DNA of 64,000 nt from Brachyhypopomus gauderio (Eukaryota > Chordata > Actinopteri > Gymnotiformes > Hypopomidae): assembly GCF_052324685.1 (NCBI RefSeq), contig NC_135225.1:14123610-14187609 (forward strand). Direction: 5' to 3'. The notes beneath the pieces were generated by a model. The model saw only the letters and a list, made by a program, of their open reading frames with translations. It searched no databases and was not told where the DNA came from. Position 1 is the first letter of the stretch, and each line of letters begins with the position of its first letter. The position numbers and the translations under genes were made by a program. Shown here piece after piece: positions 32,728 through 44,412 of this stretch.

Positions 32728-34159
32728 TTTATTTTTTTAGGTTAGGGCCACACCTTTGTGTTGCACAAAATATGTACAAAAAGACTGTACTGTATACATT
32801 TGTTTTTCAACCGACATTTAATACTCTTTTAAAGCACAATGAACTGATTTCCAGAACTTCTGAGGTCCAGTCTGTCTTCTTGTATAAAATACATGGAAAA
32901 AATGTCAACAGCCATTTTCTATTGAGACCCAGTTTAGCCTCTTGGAGTTCTGGGTGCTTGGAAAAGCTTTTTGGACTGCTTAAAGTCACAAACAGGAAGT
33001 CAACAGATTTTCAGCATGTTCCTGATAATCAGCGCTGCACACACACACACACACCCAGCAGACTCTATTGCCCACCGGGTTTGACAGAGGAAGGATGCCG
33101 TACGATCAAACAGTGCGTGCACTCGCTGATCCTCCGGAACAGGCCTTGCATGTGCTTTGATGGAGGAAGTAAGCATACACAACCGGAAGTCCAGAGAGAA
33201 CCTCTCAGGTGCTCGTATGGTTCAGGAGAGTCTGTGGAAAGGTTCTGTGGCCCTCCAGGATTAGAAACTATGTTTGAGTGTCAAACTGCGCCGTTTGATT
33301 CAGGGCATTCTCTCCTGAACAGAAATTAAGATCAAAACCCCTTTTCTCCCCCACTTCCGGTCAAATCATAAAAAAAATATTAATGTCATTGTAAACATGT
33401 GAGAAACAGCCATCCTCTTGCCTCGTAGGCGTTTCTGTAAGAGGACAATCCCAGCTCAGTCCCCCTCGCGTGGAGTTAAGTTACATGTGGTTTGGGCCGG
33501 GAGCAGCCAGCCACACATTAACCCAAAGTGCTGCTGGAGTGAGAGTCAGGAGCACAACTGAATCCCTCACCTTCAGATCCCTCTCCCATAACTAACAACT
33601 TGTCGCTAGGCAGACATTTTTGCTAACAGAAAAAAAGAGCTTACAAGTAAAGGGCTTAGAAACCATGTAAATACAGTAAACGAAGTGCATTTCCCACAGT
33701 TACATCCTGAAATACAGACCGAATCTATGACAAAAAGAGGCTTCTACTTCCCAAGGCACCCTGAAGGCAGGAAGAGGGGGCGGAGAGAGGACGCCAAACT
33801 GGCCCGTTTACAGGCTAACATTATCTGCTCTGGGTCAGCAGCATCTACAATTATCCCAGATCTGTTTGTAATTTTAAAAGCACAACTGCCTTAGGTCTTT
33901 AGAATGACTGCTTTAAAAAAAACTGCACAGGGGTACGCAGGGACTTTAGAAGCTTTTTGAGGCTTAAGATGGAAGATAATGAGATACATCGTTGGTGAAG
34001 AAAGAAGACGAAGTGCCAAAATTGTAACTGCAATGTTTGCATTTCTCATTTCCTGTTGAAACATAAATGCATCAGAGAGAAAGCAAGGGTAAAAGAAAGA
34101 AAGAAAAAGGAAAGGAAAGTCAAAGAAAGTCAAAGCACACTCCTGACGCTGGTAAAAGG
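32728..34159 (-). other. Probable TRIM8 3'UTR with poly(A) signal
   Basis: TTTATT on the + strand at 32728-32733 is AATAAA on the TRIM8 strand and lies about 1.4 kb after the stop codon, similar to the mammalian TRIM8 3'UTR length. The interval has no coding signal on the TRIM8 strand. A long open frame on the + strand (32634-33329) has no recognisable domain and translates part of a CA run, so it is treated as fortuitous. Confidence 0.5.
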
Positions 34160-35703
34160 TTAACTGGTGACGTAGTGTTTAGTCGAAGACTGGCCATATA
34201 GCCCATAGAAGTCAGGATGCCTGTGGCTCTGTGAGGCGTCAAGCCAGTCACGCATGGAGAGCCCCTGCAGGGGCTGCGATATGGAGGGTGTGGAGGGCAG
34301 GGGGTGCGAGTACTCCTGCGTCCAGGGAAAAGAGCCTGAACGCGGGTAGGCCTGGTGGCCACGGTGGCTGGACACGGAGGGCACGCTGGAGCAGTAGCAG
34401 TTGTCCACCGTGCACATGAGGATCTTGCGGCCACTGTATTGCGGCAACACGGCCTGCTGGGAGGAGCCGGCGTTGGGGTAGTGGGCGGGGCCAAAGACAG
34501 AGCCGGAGTGATGGACGGGCTGAGCCCCGCCGCCGGCCCCGCCGAGGCCTACGACGTGCTGGGCGGAGCCACAGGGGGCCAGGGGCGGCTGGGCAGACGC
34601 ACCATCGGCCGAGCTCGAGCTCTGACCCAGGAACTGCTGCTTGGGCACGGGGCCCGAGGAGGAGGATTCCAGGAAGCCGGTGGCAGTCTCGGGGAAAGCG
34701 GCTGAGTGCTTGCGTTTCTCAGGGGCCGAGCCGCTCATGCCGCAGGGGTAGACGGGAACGCTCTGGAGGAAGTGCGCAGGTGCCACGAAGGGCGCTGGAG
34801 CAAAGACACAGAACAACAGCGGCGTGAGGGGTGAACTAAAACAAAGACCAAAGTGCTTTCTACAGACCCAAATCCCAGGTTTCATATACCTTCTAGCATT
34901 TTACGGAGGCTCTTCTCCTTTTTGGAAATCTCAGTGAGAAAGACTTTGGAGTTAAGGTGGCCTACTTTGTAAGGAGGTAGCACACTGCCTGTACATGTCT
35001 GAGATCTGCAAAGAAAATTTAAGATTATTTGATATGTAATTATGAATTATATTTGGAAAGGCACATACCTCCTAGCATTCTGTAAACATTATTATTCACT
35101 GAACAACTCACCTGTCCATGAGTATTTTCACAGATTTTGTGTTCTGGAAATGAAATGAAACAGGAAGAGGAATTACAAGAAAAGTACACTACAAGCTACT
35201 GCATGACTGCCTCTTTGTCTGTGGGTATGGAAAATTCTGGAAGCTCAGATCTTGTGACAAACACACGCTGTGCTGAAGTATTTCTCACAGGTATGGCCAC
35301 ATTCACACTGCGCATTTGTGCGCGTGAATGCAAGCATGTGGGCGTTGGCGTGTGAGGGGGAGATTTACAGCAGCAGGCAGACTGAGGGAAAGGAGAAGAA
35401 GAAGAAGGAGAAGAAGAAGAAGAAGGAGGAGGAGAAGAAGAAGAAGGCTCTCACCTTCATGAAGTTGATATTGTCGGCCTTGTCGAAGAGCACCTGGATG
35501 GAGCTGAGCATTTTTTTGGCCTCCTGGCGTCTCTCGTTGAGCTGCAGGGCCTGGCTTGAGTTCTCCTGGCAAAACTTTGAGCGAGCCTTCTCCAGAACCT
35601 CCAGGGTCTTCCCCAGATCCTCCTCGAGGAGTTGCTGCATCTTCTGATATTGCACACGCACCTCCTCCTTCAGCTGCTCCACCTTATCCTGCCCGTGCGC
35701 GAC

Positions 35704-35734
<31 letters not shown>

Positions 35735-38700
35735 GCAATGAAGACATATACATGTGGACATATGGACCAAAACTGTACCAAAACTGACTAACCCTAACCC
35801 TAGGTTTGACCAAGATCGGTTTTGAACTTACAGTGAGTGTCCAAGAGTTCAACTACTTTAAAATTAGTTCATGACTAAGCTAAAGCAGCTGCCTAATGAA
35901 AAGGTTTCATACAAATATACCCACAACCCCCTAGTACATGCAGACCATGTGAGCTGAAAAGAAAGAGTCAACTAGGCCTACATTAATAATCTCTAAAAAA
36001 GCAACGTAGCAAAAGAGGGAAAAGCAATTAAATTGCTATTTTCAAGAACAAGAAATCACTAGGTTTGATACATTACAAACAGACGACAAACAATGATGTG
36101 CTTTTGACAGCAGAAAGTATTCGTTGGGTTGGTTACTGCACGAAGCTTTGATAGTTCAAAGGGTCTGTCTAAGCCCAGAGAATTATAACGTTTTTAAAAT
36201 TATTATTTAAAGTAATTAAAAAAACAAACTAAATAGCAACATAAACTTGCCAATGTTGCTAAACTAAATAGCAACATTGACAAGTAATGCCAATACTATG
36301 GCAGCAACTGAGTGCAGTTAGGCCTGCATACATGGTCACAATGACTGAGGAAGGCTGAAGTTCAAACCGCACATCAGAATGGCGAAGAAAGGGGATTTAG
36401 TGACTTTGAATGTGGCATCATTGTAGGCGCTTGACAGGCTGGTCCAAATATTCCAGAAACTGCTGATCTACTGGGATTTTGATGCTCATCCATATCTAGG
36501 GTTTATATAGAAGGTTCCAGTAAAGAGAAAATGTGAGTGAATTCTCTCTGGGCGATCGTGCCTTGTTGGTGTCAGAGGTCAGAGGGGAAAGGCCAGACTG
36601 GTTTGAGCTGACAGAAAGGCAAGAGTAACTCAAATAACCACACGTTACAACCACGCAGAAGAGCATCTCTGAACACACAACCCATCGAACCTTGAAGCAG
36701 CTGAGCTAGAACCACACAGGGTGCCACTCCTGCCTGTTAAGAACAGCAACCCAGGCTACAGTACACACACACCTGGTCTGATGAGTGTTTGTTCCCACTT
36801 CTGGCTGGTAGTGTCACAATTTGGCATAGCACAAAATCATGGATCCATCCTGCGGTGTATCAGCGGTTCATGTTGGTGGTGTTGCAGTACACATTGAGAG
36901 GCCACGTTGGTGTTGTAGGGGATATTTTCTTGGCATACTTTGGTCCTCTTAATACCAAATGAGCATCATCCAAACGTCACAGCCAACCTGAGTGTTGTTG
37001 ATAACCATGTCGATCCATTTATGACCACAGTGTACCCATCTTCTGATGGCTACTTCCAAAATAGGATAACGTGCCATTTCACAAAACTCAAATAATTTCA
37101 AACTGGTTTTCTGAACATGACAACGAGTGTTCAGCTGGTCTCCAGAGTAACCAAATCTCAATCCAACTATTCTGCTGTACCTACGTAACATTATCGTGTC
37201 AATATGGACCAAACTCTCAGGGGAATGTTTCCAGCAACTCGTTCAATCCAAGGTGTGTGAGTGTGTGTGTGTTTAAGAATAGACAAAACAGCCCCCACGC
37301 CCGCACAGTCCTCTCACCCGCACGGCCCCCTCGCCTGCACGGCCCTTCTGCGTAACATCATGGAGTGTAGGAGTAATGGAGAACAGGGAGAAGATAGGAA
37401 GGTGGTGGTGTGTACAGATCAGTATAGGAGAGGAATATATTAACTAGGAGAGAGGAGATTAAGGCTTGGTCTTTCTGCCAAACTTCAGTTATGCTCTAAC
37501 TCAATATATAATATTAATGAGGTGTATACTGCAGACATGAGGGAATAGTGTGTGTGTGTGTGCGCGTGTGAGTGTGTGTGTGCATGCATTTGCGTGTGTG
37601 TGTGTGTGTGTATGTGTGCATTTGGGTGTGTGTGTGTGTGCGTGCGTTTGGGTGTGTGTGTGCATGTATGTGTGCATTTGGGTGTGTGTGTGTGTGCGTG
37701 CGTTTGGGTGTGTGTGTGCATGTATGTGTGCATTTGGGGGTGTGTGTGTGTGTGTGCGCGCATGCGATTGAGTGTGTGTGTTTTACCTCCACCTGCCGTT
37801 TGTCGGACTCCAGCTTGTACAGTTGCTCTTCTACATCTTGCACTCGGTCATCAATACAATCCTGCTGTTTCATCAACATTTGCTGTGAAATAGACAAAAC
37901 AACACACACACAAACAATATAATCATGTTAGAAATTCTATATTTCTGCATAAAGCTTTCAGTATAAACAATACATATTCATCCAAATTGCCCACAGTATA
38001 TGATTAATTGCATACGTAACATGAACAACATGTGTAACTGCAAATAAATACATTTGGGGGGAGGGGTTGGTGTGGGAGGTCATTTCATATTTATATAATA
38101 ATCATGTTTTTGGAAATCAGGATTCATAGCAAACAACATTAAGAGTGCCAAAGTGACCCAACACAACACTGTATTATTCAGTCACCTCTGCATTAAAACC
38201 TCTAATATCCCAGTCCGTCTTACAGTATCTCTATGACAACCAATTCCAGCAACCATATTGCAACCAATGAGGAAAACAAAAGCTGCCAACAATGAGACTA
38301 ATTAATCTGAATCACCCTCCATTTTTGAGCACACATGCACATTTGCCCATCTGATTCTGTCCCCTATTAAGTGTCTGGACGGGTTTTAAATTGGATTGGG
38401 AAGAAGGCACTAACCCCCAGCATTTCCCATCCCCCAGCCGAATCAAAGCCCGTCAAAGCCTGGCTTTTATAATCCCCTCCAGTCTCTGTCTCACAGGTCT
38501 GTCTCTTCCTCACAGGGCTGAGGGGAAAACACTGCATCTGAAAACCACGCAAAACTCCACACGCTGCTAAGATAACAAGCCTGTTCAGTTGTAATCTGAT
38601 GAATGTTTATGCCATACATGCGATAGTGCAATAGGAAGACTCAGTTGGGGAAAAGGGGAAGTCAGCTGTCATGACAACAAACCTTGTGTGCACGTATATG

Positions 38701-40811
38701 TTTGCATTAATAAGCATGAACAGAGAAAAAAAAAGAGAGAGAGAGAGCGAGGGAGGGAGGGAGAGGGAGGGAGGGAGAACAAGGCCTGGGGATCCTGCAG
38801 TCTTCCCAGACCCCTTGTTTCCTGCTCCATTTGACTGCACTTGTTTCAGTGTCAGTGACAGATTGTGGTGATTGTTGTGCATAGCGGCTGCCGCTGTCCT
38901 GCCGTGCATGTGTCATGGCAGCCCGGCCACTACGTGTCCAGGCAGCCCAAAGGAAGATGCATTCCTGAGGCCTCCAGCAACTGTGATTCTAAAACCCACA
39001 TCATGGGCATTAAACTCATCACAAAACCATCTGACAATCACATCTCAATGTGCTGTGATGGGAAAAAGCAGTTTTGTAAGCATTTGGAACACCCATTTTG
39101 CCAAAAAAGGTCCGAGACATAAATAATGTCCATTATTTTAAAACAGGTTTCGTGTTCATACAGCGTCTATGTGCATGTTCTTTTGTAAGAGTCATGAATG
39201 TAATGTCTTCTTTTCTCTCTTGCAGAGAACCTGGTGCCAGCAGTGGTATCAGAATCAGAATTAGTCAACGGTTACTCAACAACTGTAAACTGAGCACAGG
39301 AAATTGTATATCATGAGCTCAACAATAGCCTAGCCAACTAGAACATGACAAATATGCTCTGATTGTGACAGGAAGCTACAGCGTATTACTGCTCATCAGC
39401 TACCATGCACAGCAGCAGTTAAATGAGGTGCTTTTCTAAGAGGAGAGTGAACTTTATTCTGCTATTAGAATAGGCAGTAAGTGTTAGTGTTAACATGAGT
39501 GTATCCATATACCATATTCCCATCTGTGCCAGTTCCTCCCATTTCAAAACCTCACAGATGTGCAGACATGCTCTGTGTTTTCTTTTTTTCCTACAGAGTT
39601 GAAGGTAATATCTAAAGAGTATTTAACCAACCAACAGTAAATGGCTGTCTTTATAATAAATATAAGCATTTCAATTGCAGTGATGCAAATCCCAATGAAA
39701 GGCTTTTGGAACCATTTTGTAGAGGGTTTTTTTTGTTTTGTTTTTGCTAAAGTATATGGGATTTCAAACACAGACCAGAATAATCTGGTTTCTGAGAGGC
39801 AGTGTGAGGGGTGTCTGTGAATTTCACAGTTAAATGCTGGATAGAGTTGATTTATTTCTGCAATTTGTCAGTGAGTGTCCTGTGACTCAAAGCAACCCAC
39901 ATACAGCCGAAGCAAAGACAAAAGGGCATGTATCACTCCAATGCTCTCAAGAACTGTGCAATGTTCTCAAAGGGTGTGATCCAAATGGAGTTTACAAAGA
40001 GAACAGCCACTTGTACAGTAGGCTTATTTGATACTACTATTCCATTCTTAACTAGAAAGAAAATAACACGTTTCTGAAAAAGCAAGAGTTACTTTCCCAC
40101 TTTTCTATAATGAGTCGTAACCATGATTCCTTGTTCAAAACACATGTCCAAAGTCTAGTACATTATTAAAGGAAAGGTCAATGCATTTCAGACTTCTCCT
40201 CTCCACCAGCATGTGGGTAGAATCTCATTGATCAGCGAATTCAATCTTCTACATTTCATGATGCGTGTGCCTGTGGCCCGACGGAAGTTTTTGGATTCTA
40301 ACCGGAAAGATCGGCTACAGAGTTAGAAGCCTGTTGTACCAGCACATGAGGACAGATTCAATCAACAGTGCAAAGTGAAACAACATGTTGATACTGAGAT
40401 GACAGTTAAGTGACACCAGGCAAGTGAGTTGACCATGAGAAACATGCCGAATGAATGTAGGCCAGATTAAAAATAAATAAAATCCTGGTGACGTGTTTAT
40501 TAAGTCCTCCTTCCCTCCACCACAAGAGTCTATTTAATAAAGTCAAAATAAAGACATGAAATGAATGTGGTTGGGGACACCTGGGGACTATTCACCATTT
40601 TGTTAGTGACACATACGGAGAGCGTACATGGCAGACAGTGGTGGTATGATCTGCATGTTTGATATGTCAGCCATGTGAGCAGGATAAAGCCAGGCCTGTA
40701 TGCGTATGAGCCAACCCCGCTCCCACATACTGGTCCACGGCAGCAGCAGCGTTGTCTGCTCTAATCCCTGCAGCACAGGCCGCAGTTCGCATGGCTGATG
40801 AGCTTCACATG

Positions 40812-40909
<98 letters not shown>

Positions 40910-43900
40910 GATGTGGAGTGTGGGTGTGTGTGTATGTGTGGGGTGTGTGTGTGGTTTGAGATTTCCTTTGCATCTTCTTTATTTTCTTACCTGAGCTCTG
41001 TTTTGCCTTTTAATTTTGACAAACAAAAAGGTAGACTAGCTTTCAAGCTTTAAAGCAAGCAGGTAGCAAAGAGAGGAAAAGAGTAAGACATTGTGCTTTT
41101 TAAGGCTCCTTTTAAATTCCAGAACTTAATGTACATAGGCAGGTAAAGAAACACAGGCAAACAATATCACTGTCATAGGGTCAGCATGAATTCTATAGTC
41201 ATGTTAGAATCTGGTAGCTTTTCACTGTGGCACTGAGCAAATTGAATCTGATGGACGGCATGAACAACTAGTGATGCAAGAAGACCTGAATCACAGCAGC
41301 AGACTCCATCTCATCACACTGGTTATTTCACTCAACTGAAGATATTAATCAGCTCATATTATAAAATAAGCTCCACCTACTTCCACAAAGTGGAAGGAGG
41401 GGAGCGGACGGGCTACGTGTCCAGGCAGTATTTTCACCCTGAAATGAAAGAAATGAATACCTACGATGCTTAAGTTCCAACACAGCCCAACTGTATTCAA
41501 AACTGCTTCATGCTTACTGTAATGAAACTAACACTACCTGGAAAACAGAAACACTTTCTATTGTTTCTGAGAAACACTTTCTAGTGTTTTCTATAAAAGA
41601 AGTACAAACGTTTGGAAATCTTATCCTAAAAAAATAATAACGTTATGTAATAATGTTATATAATATGTAATAACATTATTACCTAGCCCCTCCAAAATCA
41701 TAACGCTATTCCATAATTCAAAATATACTTAAGAAATGTACTTAATGTTGAAATTAGTGAACAGCCAAGACTGTCTACACCTGTAAAATGCAATCACAAA
41801 AATGAAATCATCCTCCTGACTCATCATGACGTCCTTCCTACCAATAACTATGCGGAACAGGTAGCCCAGCGGAACAGGGGGACGGGAGGGGCTGGGCTGG
41901 GCGGGGGGGACGGGTGGAGGGGCTGGGCGGGTGGGACGGGTGGAGGGAAGGCAGTGGTTCAGCAGCACAAACTCCACTTCCTCCAGAGGCACTCATGATG
42001 TCATCCCTACCAACGAGAGAGAAGGCACTTCTGTTTGGGGGAGGAGGAGAGAGGACTGGGGTCACACCCTTCCTGCCTCTGCCTGGAACTCACATCCTTT
42101 CCACACACAAGGGGCAGAGATTACTGTGGGACTGCTTGAGTCACACTCTCTCTATATATATGTACTTGTGAGAGAAAGAACAGAGGGACGTGTGTGTCTT
42201 TCAACAGCAGCTGTGGGCAGAGCAAAGCTCACCCGCCGCCCCGCCCCTATTTGTGGAGTCTTGGCCGCCTGAGGAGCCATGACACGTTGGCCATCTGAAA
42301 AGCATTCCTCCACGCATCCAGGAGCTGGCCCTGCCAAGGCCAGCAGCAGCTCACCTCACAACAGCTCATTATTCTGTGGGAGGCAGCTGCAGAAACACCC
42401 TGCAGTCCTCCCCATTCACTCCCCAGTGTCTTACATACTTCTCACATCTACATATATGTCACTGTCACATGACTGGATGAAAGCATGTGTCTCTTACATG
42501 TGTTGGGGCTTTTGGGGGAAGCTCTGTGGCTCTCCAGATACACAAGTACAGTAAAGGGGTCTTATCATACTGGACAGTGTTACACATTTGTGACATTTTA
42601 GTTTACATCATTTCCCACTGGTTTGCAAATTAAAATACTATGTAACCCTAACTCTAACTTTTGTATTCTATGCGGACTTTCTCCAAAAATGACTGTAATT
42701 ATATGTACTTAAGAATAATAACAATTATAATTAAAAAAACCAAACAAACAAGTATGTTAATGGGCGAAACTTATTACACACTTCAGACGAAAGGCTTCGG
42801 CTACTCACCAATCAAACTTTGCTTTAATGTTACTAACTAGCAAAAATACATAAAAGATCAGGCTCTTTTACAAAGACTATTCTCAACATGTCACTAATGT
42901 AACACTAGCCAAACGTCAGGAATCGGCAGAAACGGCAAAAAAAGAAAAAAATTGTGAGGTCCATTTTATCCTCAAATTCAGGTGGAAAAGCAGCATTACT
43001 GAAACTGACGCATCATATTACGAACGTGCCCCGAACATGATTTTTTCTTTGCTTTGTAATTAAAAGTAGTTTATATATTACAAGGTACAAAATTGCTAGA
43101 CTAACCAACTGTCTGGGTTGCTTCATTTGTTTGTTTGTTTGCTTGCTCGGCCAATTATTAAAGGTTGACGAGAGCTGCTGCTTGTTACCATTTAACTTAG
43201 CTACCAGGTTATGATAACTTGGTGGATCAATTTTTTGTGTGAAAACAATGTCTGTTTCAAACGCCTATTTACTTATGTTTATAATGTAACATCGTTTTGC
43301 TTTTCTGAATTGAATATAAACTGTAATGTAAGTGTGCCGTTTTCATTTCTTATCTATAACTCTTAGCTAGCCAGCTAACGTCAACACGGCTCGCTGGCCA
43401 AACGGCACGTGACGTCATCAGTTCTTTCTCACGCGCTCTTTAATCTTAGGCCCAGTTTATTCAAGGGAACAGACCAGTGAATTTCAGTCAAACACAAACC
43501 TAAGCTTTTGTCATCAGACAAACTGGTTACCTTGTCATTGTGTGACAATGGTTGGTCCGAAAAACGTAGCTGCGACTTTTGCACGTCCTCTGCCAGGGGG
43601 CTATCATTTGATCTTATTGTTGTGAAAGTGCATGATGGAGGCACCCCCCCCCCCCCCCCAAAAAAAAAAAAAACTTTTAGCCAGACATTTAGAAAGATTT
43701 AGAAATCTACTCACCCTTATATCATTTCGACGTACTTCCACGTCGCAAACTGCATGGCCGTGGCTAGCCGCACATCTGGAGAAGCAACAGTATTGGCAGA
43801 CGGCTACCTGTTCCGCTTCGCAGTGGTAGAGTCGGTACTCATCGTGCTGCGGACAAGTCCAAGCCCGGACGTCCTCTGCGTCCACGAGTAGATGTCCGGG

Positions 43901-44287
43901 ATTTGGAGAAGGTTGCTGAAGATGCGTTTGAACGTGAGACTGACAACATGGTGCGTTGCAACGGAGGCAAACTTTCTGCGCTGGAAGAGCAGGTCCTCGT
44001 CTGCACAAGATGCACTGCAGTGTCGCCGGTGTTTTCTCGGCGTTTAGTGCGTTGAACTTTTCCACTATGTTAGTTAGCTTGATGTTTTTCTCCAGGTTTG
44101 GCTTCTGGTTGTAGGCGTGGTTGCACTCCGGGCACCGTACCAGTCCCGTGTCTTTGGCCCAGGCCTCGCTTATACAGCCACGACAGAAGTTGTGTTTGCA
44201 GGGCAGCTGTATAGGCTCCACGAACACATGCAAGCATATTGGGCAAATTAGTTCCTCTTCGAAACAGTTTTTCCAGTTCTCAGCCAT
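34160..44287 (-). CDS. trim8: TRIM8, RING/B-box E3 ubiquitin ligase (6 exons, 561 aa)
   Basis: RING-type E3 ligase acting in cytokine, NF-kB and p53 signalling. Exons on the minus strand: 44287-43715, 37882-37787, 35688-35455, 35143-35112, 35005-34890, 34794-34160 (stop TAA 34162-34160); total 1686 nt (human 551 aa). The start MAENWKNC is chosen by homology and its GAAATGG context; a weaker in-frame ATG lies 7 codons upstream. RING zinc ligands: C15, C18, C30, H32, C35, C38, C52, C55. Two B-boxes occupy roughly residues 92-180 and a coiled coil is encoded by exons 2-3 (192-301). Exons 4-6 encode the TRIM8-type C terminus, with EKRKHS as a possible nuclear signal, [19 protein letters not shown] and the terminal STKHYVTS; there is no PRY-SPRY domain. 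Intron 2 is bordered by complementary CA and TG repeats and holds a Tc1 relic. Confidence 0.96.
35383..35447 (+). repeat. GAA/GGA purine tract just inside TRIM8 intron 3
   Basis: 65 bp of GAAGAAG-type repeats on the + strand. In the TRIM8 transcript it is a pyrimidine tract (CTT repeats) starting 7 nt after the exon 3 donor at 35454. Confidence 0.9.
35704..35730 (+). repeat. (CA)n, read as (TG)n immediately before the TRIM8 exon 3 acceptor
   Basis: 27 bp of CA on the + strand. On the TRIM8 strand this is (TG)n followed by GGTCGCGCACGGGCAG and exon 3 at 35688, so it occupies the place where a polypyrimidine tract would be. Confidence 0.97.
36310..37250 (+). pseudogene. Degenerate Tc1/mariner transposase relic in TRIM8 intron 2
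   Basis: The sequence closely resembles, at the nucleotide level, the Tc1-like transposases abundant in fish genomes. Recognisable segments in order are an N-terminal DNA-binding part around 36360-36480 (encoding ETADLLGF-like residues near 36460), a central part around 36560-36720, and a catalytic-domain part around 36890-37170 including VYPSSDGYF-like sequence near 37032 and a DNxPxH block near 37063. Frameshifts, stops and a deletion in the middle break the reading frame. Coordinates are approximate, because no clear terminal inverted repeats were found. It is antisense to TRIM8. Confidence 0.75.
37549..37780 (+). repeat. TG-rich minisatellite against the TRIM8 exon 2 donor
   Basis: Compound TG sequence containing a 56-bp unit that starts TATGTGTGCATTTGGG. 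The units at 37611-37666 and 37667-37722 are identical, and a diverging third copy starts at 37723. On the TRIM8 strand it is CA-rich and starts 6 nt after the exon 2 donor (37786). Confidence 0.95.
40817..40902 (+). repeat. (TG)n microsatellite
   Basis: About 86 bp of uninterrupted TG in TRIM8 intron 1, followed by interrupted TG sequence to about 40953. Confidence 0.97.
41876..41948 (+). repeat. G-rich imperfect tandem repeat with quadruplex potential
   Basis: About 73 bp with more than ten separate runs of three or more G, arranged as imperfect copies of a unit containing GGGGCTGGGCGGG and GACGGGTGGA. The G-rich strand is the template strand of TRIM8. Confidence 0.85.
43644..43673. repeat. 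C16A14 homopolymer pair
   Basis: A run of 16 C followed directly by 14 A on the + strand, about 40 nt inside TRIM8 intron 1 from the exon 1 donor at 43714. Confidence 0.95.
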
Positions 44288-44405
44288 TTCGACCGCTTCA
44301 GTAGACATCCAGGACCCCAGATCAGGTTTGAACCTGAGCCTATTATAACCGTTTAAAATAAGCCTTAAGTGAGCGGACACGCCGTTTCAGTCATTCTTGT
44401 AACTC

Positions 44406-44412
44406 CTTTATA
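44406..44412 (-). promoter_or_regulatory. trim8: Possible TATA box of TRIM8
   Basis: TATAAAG on the minus strand about 120 nt upstream of the TRIM8 ATG; it would place transcription start near 44380. This rests on the motif alone. Confidence 0.3.

Larger units (their letters stand above)
37883..43714 (-). other. TRIM8 intron 1 (5.8 kb)
   Basis: Contains a GA-rich tract near 38729-38780, a (TG)n microsatellite at 40817-40902, a strongly G-rich block at 41876-41948 and a C16A14 tract at 43644-43673. No coding exon, RNA gene or complete mobile element was recognised. Confidence 0.6.

Noticed and set aside
32634-33329. A 231-codon open frame on the + strand.
   Set aside because: It lies antisense within the probable TRIM8 3'UTR, has no recognisable domain, translates a CA run, and lacks splice or promoter context. 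Length alone is not enough.
34231-34705. Long open frames on the + strand and in another minus frame across 34120-34705.
   Set aside because: They are shadows of the GC-rich last coding exon of TRIM8.
35788-35802. CTAACCCTAACCCTA, resembling interstitial telomere repeat.
   Set aside because: Only about two and a half units; a similar short stretch occurs at 42644. This is too short to claim a telomeric remnant.
44306-44308. Upstream in-frame ATG of TRIM8 (minus strand), which would add seven residues.
   Set aside because: The base at -3 is T, a poor context, and the mammalian protein starts at MAENW; the downstream ATG has a purine at -3 and G at +4.
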